This document shows positions 1-20,034 of a stretch of 64,000 nucleotides of DNA, piece by piece. Each line of letters opens with the position of its first letter. The stretch's first letter is position 1. Source of the DNA: Tubulanus polymorphus (Eukaryota; Nemertea; Palaeonemertea; Tubulaniformes; Tubulanidae); contig NC_134027.1 of the NCBI RefSeq assembly GCF_964204645.1, positions 6,932,485 through 6,996,484 of the forward strand, written 5' to 3'. A program made the position numbers and the translations under genes. The notes under the pieces were generated by a model. The model did no database searches. It saw nothing but the letters and a program-made list of their open reading frames with translations, and had not been told where the DNA came from.

Positions 1-662
1 AATTGCATAATCTTGTTTACTCCCCTTTCCCCAGGATTCATAAACTAGTAAATTAATAAATAAAAAAATTTATACATTTCCTGAGTTATCTAGAATTATA
101 AAATTATACGTTGGTAATAATATGTATTAAAGTACTTATTAAAATGTAAATTGAGTCAAGGTTACATGGGAATATGGATTAAAACTGATCTATACTAACT
201 CTACATGTACACTTGTAAAATGCTACATATAATAAGTGAAGATTACACGCTACAGCGGGAACCTTGTTATGACGAACTTCAGGGGACAAGAAAACATGTT
301 CATTTATATCCAGCATGAAATTATTAAAAGTGTCCTATCAATGTGGTGAAAATCTACGTTCGTAAAAACCGTTATAACGAGGTTCCGCTGAAATAGCCAT
401 GATCAGTATATCTAAAAAAAGTTCCAACTTAATGCGTTTCATCAATGAAATCCCCACAATAAATAAATCAGCCTAAAATTTTAAATTCTTGAGAAGAATA
501 ATACTTTTCTATACAAACGTATACACACTTCTATTCAAGAACTTTACATCTTTAGCTGAATTATTGTGGGATTTCTCTCATATATTCATCTTGCACAGAT
601 ATTGTGTATTTTATCAACTTAACAGAAATAACAAAGTTCAAGTGGATGAAAAAAATACTGCC
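1..662. other. Intergenic / 3' flank, no gene seen
   Basis: AT-rich sequence downstream of the minus-strand Rab-like gene. The only open frame (about 489-743, plus) has no ATG start and overlaps the antisense of the last Rab exon, so it is not called. Part of this stretch is probably the 3' UTR of the GTPase. Confidence 0.4.
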
Positions 663-2096
663 TTATCCACATGTACAGTTCGAGTTTTTCTGCTTTGTTT
701 CGTCGGCATGACTTACAATTACACGGTCGCCTTGAATTTTTAAAAAGGCTGGCATTTCATGTTTGGCATTCAAGTCTATGAGTAACTTTTCCGCAATTTT
801 GTAAAACGCTTCCTCAACACCTTCGCCTGTTAAAGATAAATCATTTAAAAATCAAATTGTAACGTAACCTCATTAGAATTTACACGAATACAATAACTTA
901 ATGAGTAAGCCTATCTAAGAAAATCTCAAACAAATTGAGGATACATAATTACTGGTATATTTGCATGTAATATAATAGAATGCTTTTAGCGAGTACAATA
1001 AATCAGTTAACTTTTGATATTATTTTTTTTCAATGAAATTCAACGATGTTTAAAAATTTAGTCAAGGCAATAGGAAAATTATTAAATGAATATCAGTCTT
1101 TACCTGTTTTGGCAGAAAGAGTAAATGCTAAGTCAATACAATAAATGGATTTGAAATCATCTATGGCATCTGGTTTGATTTCAGAACCAAGATCACATTT
1201 GTTTCCTATTAAAAGTTTTAATGCTGGAAAAAAACAACAGATAACAAAAATTATAGTAAAATAGGGGGCAGGAGTTACAGAATTGGAAACTAAAATGTGT
1301 CTATCTTACCACCAAAAGGTGCATAGGCGTTAGCGTCATCTACCCATTTCGGCAGAAAGTGTAATGATGATGGATTGTCAACACTGTACAAGACAACAAC
1401 TGCATGAGCATTACGATAGTAATTCAGTGTTAAAGTTCTGAATCTCTCTTCACCAGCTGTATCCCAAACGGTAAACTACATAGAATAATGCAATACGTGT
1501 TGCAGGATCTGGTCATCCTTATTACCGAGATGACCCGCACGATCGAGGTACAAATTGAAGACTTGTATTATTTATAAATGTCTAATGTCAATTTCAACCC
1601 TACTTGAGAGCATTCCGGGTGGCCTAGCTCGCTAATTTTCGGTAGTACATACCTGATAAAGGTCTTAATGGGACCAGAAAGGACTGGCAGTCGACTTAAA
1701 ACAGTACCTAGGCTAGCCGTTGTTCCTCGCAGGGAACCGTAACGACTGGTATTCAGACTATCTATCAGGTAGGCCTATGTACCGTCAAAACTGGTTGAGC
1801 TAGGCCACCTGATGAGCTCTCAAGTCAAGTTGAAATAGACGTAGGCCTAGTATATTAGAATAGAAAGAACATTTGAATTGAATAAGAATGAAAGAAAGTC
1901 TGAAAACACTTGCCGAAATTTTATGATTACCAACTGTCACTATCTTGGAACAACTATTAACGACGTTATTTTTTTTAACCGATTCTTTGAAATCGTTGTC
2001 GCGAAGTCTATAAAAAAGCGAAGTCTTCCCTACTCCCACTTCGCCTAATAAAACTACTTTGAAAACAGGTCCCTCAGTTCCACGGCCAGCGGCCAT
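663..2096 (-). CDS. Rab-family small GTPase, 4 exons, 210 aa
   Basis: Model: complement of 1914-2096, 1310-1475, 1104-1223, 663-826 (633 nt, in frame throughout). It encodes a membrane-anchored GTP-binding switch of the Rab type, expected to act in vesicle traffic. Seen: P-loop GEVGVGKTS (residues 18-26), G3 motif WDTAGEE (65-71), G4 NKCD (124-127), G5 SAK (153-155) and a C-terminal CTCG that could be geranylgeranylated (CxC-like plus one residue). The ATG at 2096 has the context AAAATGG and follows an in-frame stop. Two oddities: intron 1 must use a GC donor (TCG/GCAAGT) to keep frame, and ungapped alignment to Rab1 puts Asn43 where the conserved switch I threonine belongs. The subfamily is not recognised. 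It is head-to-head with the LEMD3 gene. The family call is firm and the subfamily unknown. Confidence 0.88.
1591..1836. mobile_element. MITE-like inverted-repeat element in Rab intron 1
   Basis: The two ends are imperfect inverted repeats. The left end reads ATTTCAAC, then ACTTGAGAGC (1602-1611), then GGTGGCCTAGCTC. The right end is the complement of the same blocks (GAGCTAGGCCACC, then GCTCTCAAGT at 1816-1825, then GTTGAAAT). No coding capacity is seen. The element lies wholly inside intron 1 of the Rab-like gene. A clear target duplication was not found, so the exact ends are uncertain. Confidence 0.6.
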
Positions 2097-2131
2097 TTTG
2101 TTCAATCACATGACCTTTGCCTATAGGGCCT

Positions 2132-2559
2132 ATGTTATTATAGACTGGTTGCCTGTCTCATTCAATATACCGGCCTTTTTATGAACCAGCAAAATCGAAA
2201 TAGATTAGCTATTTAGATTATATAGCCGATTAGTGTCAATTAGCATAACCGGGTATGTTGGTTGATAAAAACGCCAGGTAGAAATTATTCAATTATGGCC
2301 TACTCAGCAGCGACTTCTACCGAGAACACCATATCGGTTGGATTAGTAGATAATCGGCATACTTGCTCGCCGAGCGAGTATGCTGAGTATGCTAATCGAT
2401 TATGATAACCAATGTTCATAAAAATGACGGATCATGACATAATCCATGCTCATAAAAACGTTTTGCATACTCGAATATACTAATCGAGTGTTCATAAAAA
2501 GGCCTTCATAAAAGGCCTCTAATTGAAGATATACACCGGTAACCAGTCTAATGTTATTA
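2132..2559. mobile_element. MITE (2141-2550) with 9-bp target duplication ATGTTATTA
   Basis: The terminal inverted repeat is TAGACTGGTT at 2141-2150 and AACCAGTCTA at 2541-2550. A second inner inverted block, GGCCTTTTTATGAAC, occurs near both ends. Direct repeats ATGTTATTA flank the element exactly (2132-2140 and 2551-2559). A near-perfect hairpin (GCATACT..GCTCG with its complement) lies at about 2357-2383. A 9-bp duplication is typical of Mutator-like elements, but no transposase is present to confirm that. It is inserted 45 bp upstream of the Rab start codon, in the shared 5' region of two divergent genes. Confidence 0.85.
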
Positions 2560-3334
2560 GGGACTATTAAACATTATTATTATTATTAATGGTTACCCTG
2601 GCCCTAAAACAATCACCTGAAATATTGAATTGACGGTATCAGGATGTCAGTTTCTTCTGAGCTCACCAGAAGAACGCTTTTACACCCATCATCAAGATCA
2701 TTAAAACTGGGAGAGATTATATCTTAAGGTATTGATGCATCTAGATAGGAAATGTATTTCGTTAACTCCCGGGCACCACGGGCAGAATCTTTCGTTTGCT
2801 GGTTTTTTGTACCTGCCTCTCTATTTCCAAGTTATGATTAGAGATACGCAGTTTTGCAAAGGACGATGAGGCCGGCTCTGTCCATGAGACCCGGTCACGC
2901 ATTGATCAAATGTTTCTTTGCTCTGGTCCAATTCATCTGCCCTGCTCCATCCCGTCGCTGTGTCCAAAATTGAACTGCCGCGGCCGGCGGGGAACACACT
3001 CGTCGTGAATAAAAAAGAAACAAACTTTGCTCGAACACGGAAAGTGTTATCATAAAAGATATCAAATCTATCATTAGTAGGTTCCATCATTGGAGTTTGA
3101 TGGGGTGGGTTTCCATTTGATTCGACTAGTTTACACGAGCAGTGAGGTCTGCGGCAGCCCCCCCCCCCCTGTTCGAACACATGTATTTGTTTACAAATAT
3201 ACTGAGCAAGAGCATGCGCACTGGGAATAAAATGGCGGAAACTCTCTTGTGAAAAAAACGCAAAATGGGCAAGCTCCGAATCCGATTTCCGGGTTTTCCT
3301 CAACAGCACCAACGCCATCTGTAGATGAAGCAAA
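2560..3334. promoter_or_regulatory. Divergent intergenic region between Rab-like gene and LEMD3
   Basis: The two start codons (2096 minus, 3335 plus) are 1.24 kb apart and diverge, so the region up to 3334 should hold the LEMD3 promoter and 5' UTR. A run of 12 C residues lies at 3158-3169. No TATA box is obvious. A minus-strand open frame at 2821-3333 has no family resemblance and is not called. Confidence 0.4.
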
Positions 3335-6300
3335 ATGGCGAACGCCGATAAATTAACGGACGATGAACTACGCCAGGAATTAGTGACCCATGGTCAGGAT
3401 GTAGGACTGATATCGGATGCAACTCGCCATGTTTGGGTTAAGAAACTACTCAAGCTGAGAGCTGATAAAAAACAGACTAAAGTAGCTCCAATCTCGAAAA
3501 AATTAATCGGTTTTAGTTCCGATGAAAGCGATGATAACGCCGCCGAACGCGAGCAGAAGCCGCAGAAACCGGCCTCGAAAAAAGGAAGGTCGACAAAAAG
3601 CTCTTCTACAACCGCCAAACGACGCCAAAGTAAAACTACCAATTCTTCCTTACCGTCCAATTCTAATGGTAATGATTCATACAATTTCAAAACGCCCGCA
3701 AATATCGATTCAACACGCGCGACAAGAAAGTCGGGTAACGCTGTAACAAGCGATTTTGCCATCGATTCTGATCAGTCGCTGAAATCAACGAAACCAAAAT
3801 CGCGATATTCGCACGACGACATTCTTTCATTGCCGAAAGTTCCGTCGGATAACTTCGATTCGACCGACGCCGATGATACAGATATCGACGATATCGCGCG
3901 ATCTCCTCCGATTATGTTCACTGCCGAAACGAATACGAGTCCGTATTTAGACAGAACGTTCCCGAGTCCGCCACCGCCATCGAAGTCATTGTCGAATCAT
4001 TGCAATGATCGCGAAAACGAACGAGGCTGGCTGAGCAACGATGAATCGGGAAACTACACACCGCCGTCTATCTCGGCGAGGGCGACATTGCGTAATACAC
4101 GCGATTGGCTGAAGAGCGACATCGCGCCGGCTCGGCAGAGATTGATCAGCGGACGGAGATCGTATCAAAATCATCACGATTCGTTGATGCCGCGGAAAGC
4201 GCTGTTGTCGGATGAAGAGAAAATTCGCGAATGCGGGTTTAAAGTTTCCGAGGAGGATTCGTCGACGTCGTACTCTCAATATTTCTCATTGGTGCTCGTC
4301 GTTATCGTCGCCTTATTTTTCGTTCTGCTCGGAGCTGCGTATTATTTGAAGTGGAGTCACGGCGGAGTGCTTTCCGGAATCGTTCAGAAACCAGTGAATA
4401 AATCTGTATGTATACTAGATAGTTTTATCGTGTGCAGAAAAAATAGGGTGGCCGCTTACCTGGAACTGGGGGAAAGCCAGGGACTTTTCTTTAAAAAAGT
4501 CGGGGAATTTTAGCAGATTAAGTCAGGGAAAACAATGTGCGTATTGGGGAAAAGATAGGAAAAGCACGTCAAATAAGACAAGTGGCCACCCTGAAAAAAC
4601 GAAGAAATGATCATTTAGAATATTCTCTGATATTTCAGCCTGAGTTTTATGCTGCCGTTTTGATGGACCATCTGAGTCAGCTAAAAGGTGAGTTTTATCT
4701 TTGTGATTTTACCGAATTGTGGTTCAGGTTAGTTCACTGTTTCAGTTTTCGATTATTATTGAATTATTATGATTACAGGTAGTGCAGAATGTGGCTATCT
4801 TGATGACGCAAAATTATCCAAATTGCACGCGAGACGATTCCTCGAAAGCAGTTACGCATTCGATTCAAAAAGCAATGGTGGCGAAGATTGGGATTTAGTT
4901 TTGAAAAAAATCAAAGATGGTGCGAAGTATATCAGGTACGTATTTGTTGATAAAGCCAAATACACGCGTTGCTTCTGTTTTTCCCTGCGTTTCGTGCATT
5001 GGGCTTTAGGATCTCTCCACTATTTTTAAAAGAAAATGGTTTAGACTTTTAAGATATTATGAAAATCTTCTATTTGCTAGGTTGACCGATAAAGATGAGT
5101 TGCAGGTTACAAAGTTGGATGAAATCCGATTTCTGGAGTGGGATTCAGATGTACGACCACCCCATCGATCGCTTATGTGCCGCTTGAAGAAATCCATGAA
5201 AAAAGTCCTCACTGGTGTACTCATTTTTATTGCCTGTAAGTTAAGCAAAATAGCAACCCCTAAATTGCAAGCGATGATACTATCCCTGCAATAGTGGCTT
5301 TCATAATGCTCATATTGTAGTGCACCATATTTGAAGTCGTGGATATTACTGGAAATGAATGATTTAATTATTTTGTTTATTGTAGTTATATTCGTAGTAG
5401 CCACCGTATACGCTATAGTCAGATATCGTCAGTTCGTCAAAGAAAAAGAAAAGCAGAAGGTGTACAATTTAGTTGAACGCATTATTGGTAAGTTTTCTGA
5501 AGAAAAATAAGTGCTCAATTTGACTGAACTCAATGTTTCATGTGTGTATTGTAAGTACTTCTTGGAGGCATTGACAATGATATTTCTTGAAGCTGCTGAA
5601 CGTTTGTATATATTTTTTTTGTGTGGATGATTTTGTAGATTTATTGAAACAGCAGTATGAGGATAGTCTGGAGAAAAAAGAAATCAGTGCTTATGTTCCG
5701 ATTCCCCACGCAAGAGATGTGCTTATTCCAATGCAAGATAGGTAAGCGACTATGAAACTTGTCTGTGTTGGACCAGCACTGGCTGCCATTATTGTCCTCT
5801 AATTCTAGCCACAAGTGAATGATTTGATTTTTTTCCATTGCATTTCAAATTGCAGACAGAAGATGATGGGTCTATGGGAGAAAGCAGTGCATTTTCTTGA
5901 TGCCAATGAGTCCAGAGTTCGCATTGACATTCAAACAATTGACGGTGAGGAGTATGAATGCTGGAAATGGTTACATGCTGGTCCAACTGCTGGTCGGAGA
6001 GTTTGGCAAGGACAAGGTTTGTAGATGTTTTTACATTCTTACCGTTGTACAATTGGCAAAATTTTGCATAGGTCTATCTAGATCTTTCAAAGAACTGTAA
6101 ATGATAACGAAATTTTGGTTTTTATTCAGCGTTCGGTGAACATGCTGATAACAGTAATGCTATTCCATATAGTCCGACCCCGTGTCTGAAAGTACGAAGT
6201 ATGTTCGACCAAGAAATGTAAGTAGCGATTACAATTATCAGTACTGTGTGATTAGACTCGCTTTACTATTGTTAAGTATTTTTCGTGTTTTATTATCGCA

Positions 6301-6827
6301 GGGAATATGGAGAGGACTGGCATATTTACATACAAGACGCTATTCTAGAGAAATGTTTTCCTACATGTCCCGATGGCATAGTTCATATTGCTGTTGATAA
6401 AAACTCTAACGAGGTTTGTCTTAGTTTCTTGGAAGCTTAACGTATGGGTTTGGGCAGCTTTTCATTCGAATTGAATTATCCTATTCTTTCATACGTGTAT
6501 TGTCTGTATTATTTTTAACAGGGGTGTGTCTACATAAAGTGTTCTTCATGTGAGGCAGCTGGAAGATGTTTTAAATCTTTGCATGGATGGTGGTTTGATC
6601 GTAAGTTTTGTGAATTCGGTAATTTATCTTCACTACGCTCGTGTACCTTAGTGTCAAAATCATTGCTTTTTTCAGGACAATTAGTTACGGTGAAGTTTCT
6701 GCGTTTAGAGCGCTATCATCAACGCTTTCCGCACGCAGTTGACTTGACAATGCCTCTCAGACCATCAAACGACGAATGTCAATCCATGTCGGAGCCATTT
6801 CATCGGTCGGCGTTGGAATGTTCTTGA
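3335..6827 (+). CDS. LEMD3: LEM domain-containing protein 3 (MAN1), 11 exons, 742 aa
   Basis: Exons 3335-4405, 4639-4687, 4779-4935, 5081-5235, 5386-5487, 5639-5741, 5856-6016, 6130-6217, 6302-6413, 6522-6600 and 6676-6827 (2229 nt, phases agree). This is an inner nuclear membrane protein. In animals MAN1 binds BAF-DNA through its LEM domain and receptor SMADs through its C-terminus, restraining TGF-beta/BMP signalling. Seen: LEM domain (about residues 5-43, [10 protein letters not shown]...), a long Ser/Arg/Asp-rich nucleoplasmic linker, TM1 (about 316-338), the MAN1/Src1 C-terminal region, TM2 (about 468-490), then a C-terminal RRM-like/UHM fold with GCVYIKC, LHGWWFD and [17 protein letters not shown]. 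That last feature separates MAN1 from LEMD2. It is shorter than the human protein (911 aa), mainly in the linker. Start ATG 3335 has context AAAATGG. AATAAA lies at 6975. Confidence 0.95.
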
Positions 6828-8698
6828 GCTGTATTCACCTGTGTGCGTGTGTGAGAAGCTGTATCTTCTTATTGATTAGAAAACAAGTTGTAGGTTGTAT
6901 ACGACATATTTTACAGCATAGTTCATGAGTATGTTGTTGTAGTTATCATCCGATAACGCGAAAACCTTTTTGAAAATAAAAAAAATCTTTTCATTCCAAA
7001 ATTGAGACCAAATACCTGATTTCAACCACATCTTGTATGTGTCTAGATGCTGTAAAGTAAAGCAAGTGTATTATTGAGAGAATTTTCCAAATTAATAGAT
7101 GGATGCACTATTTAACTTGGCTTCATCGTCGCGGCAAAGTTGAAGCCAGCTTAAATGTGGATTAACGCATTTGTTAAAGTTCAAGTTTATGTTGTTTAGC
7201 TATTGGCCGTTTGCCTGTTCATCATCGTTTATGATTATGATTGTACATAGAAAGAATTTAGCTGATATCGCTTGGTTCCCATCCACCATATCCAGATTTG
7301 AAAATATTTGATCTATCATGATTCATGCACATTCATTGAACTACCCTTCGTCGGAGATTCTACTGCCCCGTGTAAATTTTGGTATTGCTTTCCGCGCATA
7401 TAGATAGATGGAGTCCAATATATCTGTCTTACCATTGCTACCTCGATATGTAATTTTCATTGTGATGGATTGGTAACTTGGGAACTAGCCTTCGATCGAC
7501 CATGATCTTAGTTCAGCCTGTAACCGCGTGAAAGTGTGCTCTTTAAAGAAAAGATTAACTTACTTGCTTCAAATCCCAGCTTCGCATTTCTTAGTAAACT
7601 TACTACCGACTCAAGATTATCACGCTTGTACCTAAACAAATATGTGCTTTTAAAACATTAAGGTATGGAATTTGTAGTATGCTAGATATTGTATTGTACT
7701 TCTGTAGTCAAAATGCGACGTAGCTTACATGAAAGACAAAAGTTTGTTGTCTCTAATTATAGTGATGATACGGTAATAATAATGATACCTTTTATTAATA
7801 AGATGCCTTTTCTCAGCTTCTAGTTTGTATTGAGCTATATATTTTTTACTTCAAATTATGCCTTTATGAAAAATGCATGCGGTAATATTGTTGAGAATGA
7901 AATATGTACCCGGTAAGTTGAATGTTTGGTCTGTGCTGATGGATGCTGTCTATTTGGGCCATATTTTGTATGCTAGCATGTTTTATAGCGGAAATGTTAG
8001 AGTGATAATTGGACAAGGCGAGAAATCATATTTTTTTGCAAGGTTGGAAAAACTGCATCACCACCCTTTTATGGTACACGCATTTCAAAATCAGCTTGAT
8101 TAGTTTAAATTTTTGGCCAAGCGGGCTATAGCATCACTTTTTTAACCTGTTCATTTAACTCAAACTTTATTCTTTAACCATAAATTTGATGGTCTGCTTT
8201 TCATTTTTTTTTTTCATGGTTATATCTGTTAAATGAATTATGATAGGCACATACATCCCCTTCACAAATTCATCACGAGTCTTGGTCTTTATAATAACTT
8301 GTAATTTTTTTCTAAGGTTAGAGGGAACTTTTCCTTATGAATGCTGAACGTTAGTATTATTAAATTCTATTCGCTGACTGACAGGATTATTTTCTAGCTG
8401 TAACGTAAAAGCGCCATCTGATTCAATATGGCTGCTGTGCTATCTTCCATGAAATCACATCATGTAAATTAGTTCTTCGCTGCTGTGGCCAACTGGCAGT
8501 AGGCATGAGGTCTACGATCCCTTGTTTCTGAACGGCTTGTTGTATTTTAGATGAGAGATAATCCTGACAGCATGTTATGGGACTCTATAACTTTTTGTTT
8601 TTTTTGAAGTTTCTCCGTTGGTAAAGTGATTTGGGCATTAAACGTATGAAGATGCAGGGATGTACAGAAGACATGTCTGGCCACATATATATGTATAT

Positions 8699-8728
8699 GC
8701 ATGTATGTATGTATGTATGTCTGTATGT
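8699..8728. repeat. (ATGT)n microsatellite
   Basis: Five uninterrupted ATGT units followed by CTGT and another ATGT. Confidence 0.9.
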
Positions 8729-8958
8729 GAATTCGTATATACATAGATACATACAATGCAACATTATTGTAAAGTTTGTTTATAATTGTTATTCTAATCA
8801 AAGGATCGAGGACGGACAAGTTGTCTTTTTCCACGATGGAAACTTGAGGGGTCTATAACGTGTTCGTATACATATGATGCTGCACAGCATTAGTAGAAAA
8901 ATAGCATAGATGAAAAATGATTAGGGAAATCAAAAGACAACTTGTCTGATGTTGTGAA

Positions 8959-8982
8959 TATATATATATATATATATATATA
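8959..8982. repeat. (TA)12 microsatellite
   Basis: Uninterrupted TA dinucleotide run. Confidence 0.9.
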
Positions 8983-11863
8983 ATCATCAATATTATTATT
9001 ATATTTTGGGTATATAATAAGTATCATTATTATTGTAAAGCTTAATATCTGAAGGCTATGATTAAAAGAAAACTTGTAAATAAATGATGGTAATTAATAC
9101 GATATCATTGAATGTGGCTCGATTTGTAATTTGAATTAGATTTCATCGGTTAAATTTGATTGATATGAATGAGTGTATGTAATGCCCTTTGATAATGCAT
9201 TATGTGTTTTGTAGTAGCCTTCGAATCATTATTAGATTTAATTAGTGAAATATAGAAGTATTATTATGGTGTTTCAGTAAAATCCTTCTCTTTTCGTTGT
9301 TTGTTCTTATTATGGTGACAGAAACAAAACAACTTAAAGGTCACCGAAACAAAATTCCTCTAAAGAAAATATTATGATGACAACTTGTTTTGGTGCACTT
9401 GATCCGTTTTACTTTTCGCTAAGTCGAGTCTATACTGCCGGCTGGTTCGTGAAACGGTAAATGAGCATGTTATTTTGACTATGCAGCGAACATCAGTAAT
9501 TTCCTCCACATTATGTGAAGGTCGGTGGAATCTTAACTTTTGCGACGCTTCAAGCGGTTCATTTTCGATAAGTGTCAAACGACGACATTCTGACGTCAGA
9601 TAAAAATTAGACCTGTTAATGTGGAATCTGACGATGGTTCTTGACATTTCTCCTTTTCCAATCTTAACGTTGCAATCTGACGCACTAAATTGAACGGACA
9701 TATTCGCAACACGAATAAATCATTCAGCGAATTATGGAAATTGCAGGACTGAAACACGGTACTAAAAATAACAACAAACAGTCCGATGATTTCTCCAAGA
9801 TCCGCCAATAGGTTAATATAGATCGATGCATGTTGTTATCGTTGCTTTTAATTAATTTGCCATGGCCTTTATCAACGGGATCAGATTTAAGCCCAATATT
9901 TGAGAAATCAAGATTAATTTTTACACGGAGGCGAAAATGATTCATCGCCTTGTAACGCAACCGTTTTGATCCGTATAAATGAAAGAAGTTAGCTGTTTCA
10001 TAGCCAGAGCGCGCACGCTCATCGATTCTCGAGTTGTCATGCGAACGGCAGTACGGATTCTATAAAACGAATAGCCTGATTGGCCACACCAGCCGAATAC
10101 TGCAAAGCATGTCTGTCACAACGCGCTTGTCTGACGCAGACAGGGTCGAACGCCGGCTGACGGCAAAAGGGAAAAATAATCTGTGACAATATTATTTCGG
10201 ATATTGCGGTACTTTGCGTGGCCAGCAGCGTTATTTGTGAAGATGGTTATTGCTTTCTTCATAGTTTTACGGCGAATCTTATGACGGATTTTGTTATAGA
10301 GGTTCGGATTCAAGCAGGTAATTTTCATCTGATTCGTTGTGATTTGTTTTCGCGACTTGTCAATAGTTTAAAGATAAAATCTTGAAATTCGTTTCTCACT
10401 TGTACTAATGTTAAATGCCCAACCGACTTAAATAATCATTTTCATTAACACAGAGATCGCGTTTGATGAAATATAGAATCAAACGTAAATGTTTTTTTGT
10501 CAGAGATTCCATAATGTTTTTGATGACCGGTTGCGCAGCCAATTTCTTCAAAAATTTCTTGCGAAGATAATGGGTGGGGCCTGAAGATTTTTCTTTGTTA
10601 TATATTCATGAATATTCATGAAAACTATGTAACTATATGTAATAAGTAAGGAATTTGATATTTTAAGAGTTTATTGCCATGAAAGCATCATCAATTATGG
10701 AAAATCTCATTACAAATAACACATTTTAACTAGTCGTTACTAGATCTTCTTCTACTGTTACGTTGGTAATTTTGTACAATATGTCAGAAGCAAAAATGTA
10801 GTTGCCACAGTATCTGACACGGTAATTGTGGAGTGTTATATTTCAATGAATGAGGGCAGGTCGTTACAATTCAGTATCGAAAGTATTATTCCCGTGGTTG
10901 ATATATTTCCGGTTGTTTAATTCCTGGCAACGGTTCACGTCAACGAATATTTGTCATTAGCAGCCATCATGCAAGTGTAAATGGGCAGGTAGATGAGTTG
11001 GACTGCGCGGGGAACAAAGATCTTTGATTCGTCAACAGAAACCCGAGATGCAGATTAATGATTGATGAAACACCACACAAAAAATGATAAATCAAATTGC
11101 TTTAGAGTGATAAATACTGAATCCATTAGAAGGAACCATCTTTCGGGATACGCTATAGACTAACATGTCAACTTGTACATTTTAGGAGTTGTTTAGTTTA
11201 TATGATTTTAAACAGTAGCACATTTAAGGTCATGGTCAAATTTCATCTTACGATGATATGTAAAACATGCTCTTTCTGATTTCTCTCTGTAAATACCACC
11301 GTGCAATGACTGACAACGTCGTGAACTTTGTCTTTTCACCCATAAGCGCTGAAGACACAATTATCCGCTTTTTGCTGACGGGTACATAATTGAAAATATT
11401 CGCTAAACCAAAATGAACCCACTGATGATTTGTTTAAAGGAAGTTATGTGTATGTTTACCTATTTCACTGCCATTTCACCTTTTGCTTGTGCTCTCTGTT
11501 TGTTCGCAATATTTATGATTACATGAACTGTTGGATGGTAATATTTACCGCGGTATAAACCCTGCCACCTACATCGTAACGTCGGCTAATCCCCGCCGCC
11601 GTTTGGGGTACAAAGACTGCATTTATGTCTATACTTGGGTAGTGGGCAGATCAAACGTAGTGTATGTAGTTGAAGGGAAATACGTATTTGAACGATGAAG
11701 GAAAAATATAATCCGTGGATTTCTCAGTTAAGAGCCTTGGCTACAAACGCTATATGTGATTATTTCATTTATGATGTGGGTGCATTCTTTATATACCAAA
11801 TTACTTTGACGTCGTAATCAGATTCTTCAATGGATTTTTGCATTTTTATGATACAGGGAAAAG

Positions 11864-20034
<8,171 letters not shown>

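Larger units (their letters stand above)
6828..11856. other. LEMD3 3' UTR and long intergenic region
   Basis: AATAAA at 6975-6980, about 150 bp after the LEMD3 stop, is a plausible poly(A) signal. The rest shows no gene I can support. It holds an (ATGT)n microsatellite (8699-8728), a (TA)12 run (8959-8982) and AT-rich sequence. An open frame at 7873-8103 has no recognisable features. The upstream non-coding exon and promoter of the sarcospan gene probably lie near the right end. Confidence 0.5.

Noticed and set aside
2821-3333. 170-codon minus-strand open frame upstream of LEMD3
   Set aside because: No ATG-initiated domain, includes a poly-C run, no family features; probably chance in the promoter region.
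3394-4279. Minus-strand open frames inside LEMD3 exon 1
   Set aside because: Antisense shadows of the real coding exon.
7873-8103. 76-codon open frame after LEMD3
   Set aside because: Lies in AT-rich sequence beyond the poly(A) signal, with no recognisable features.
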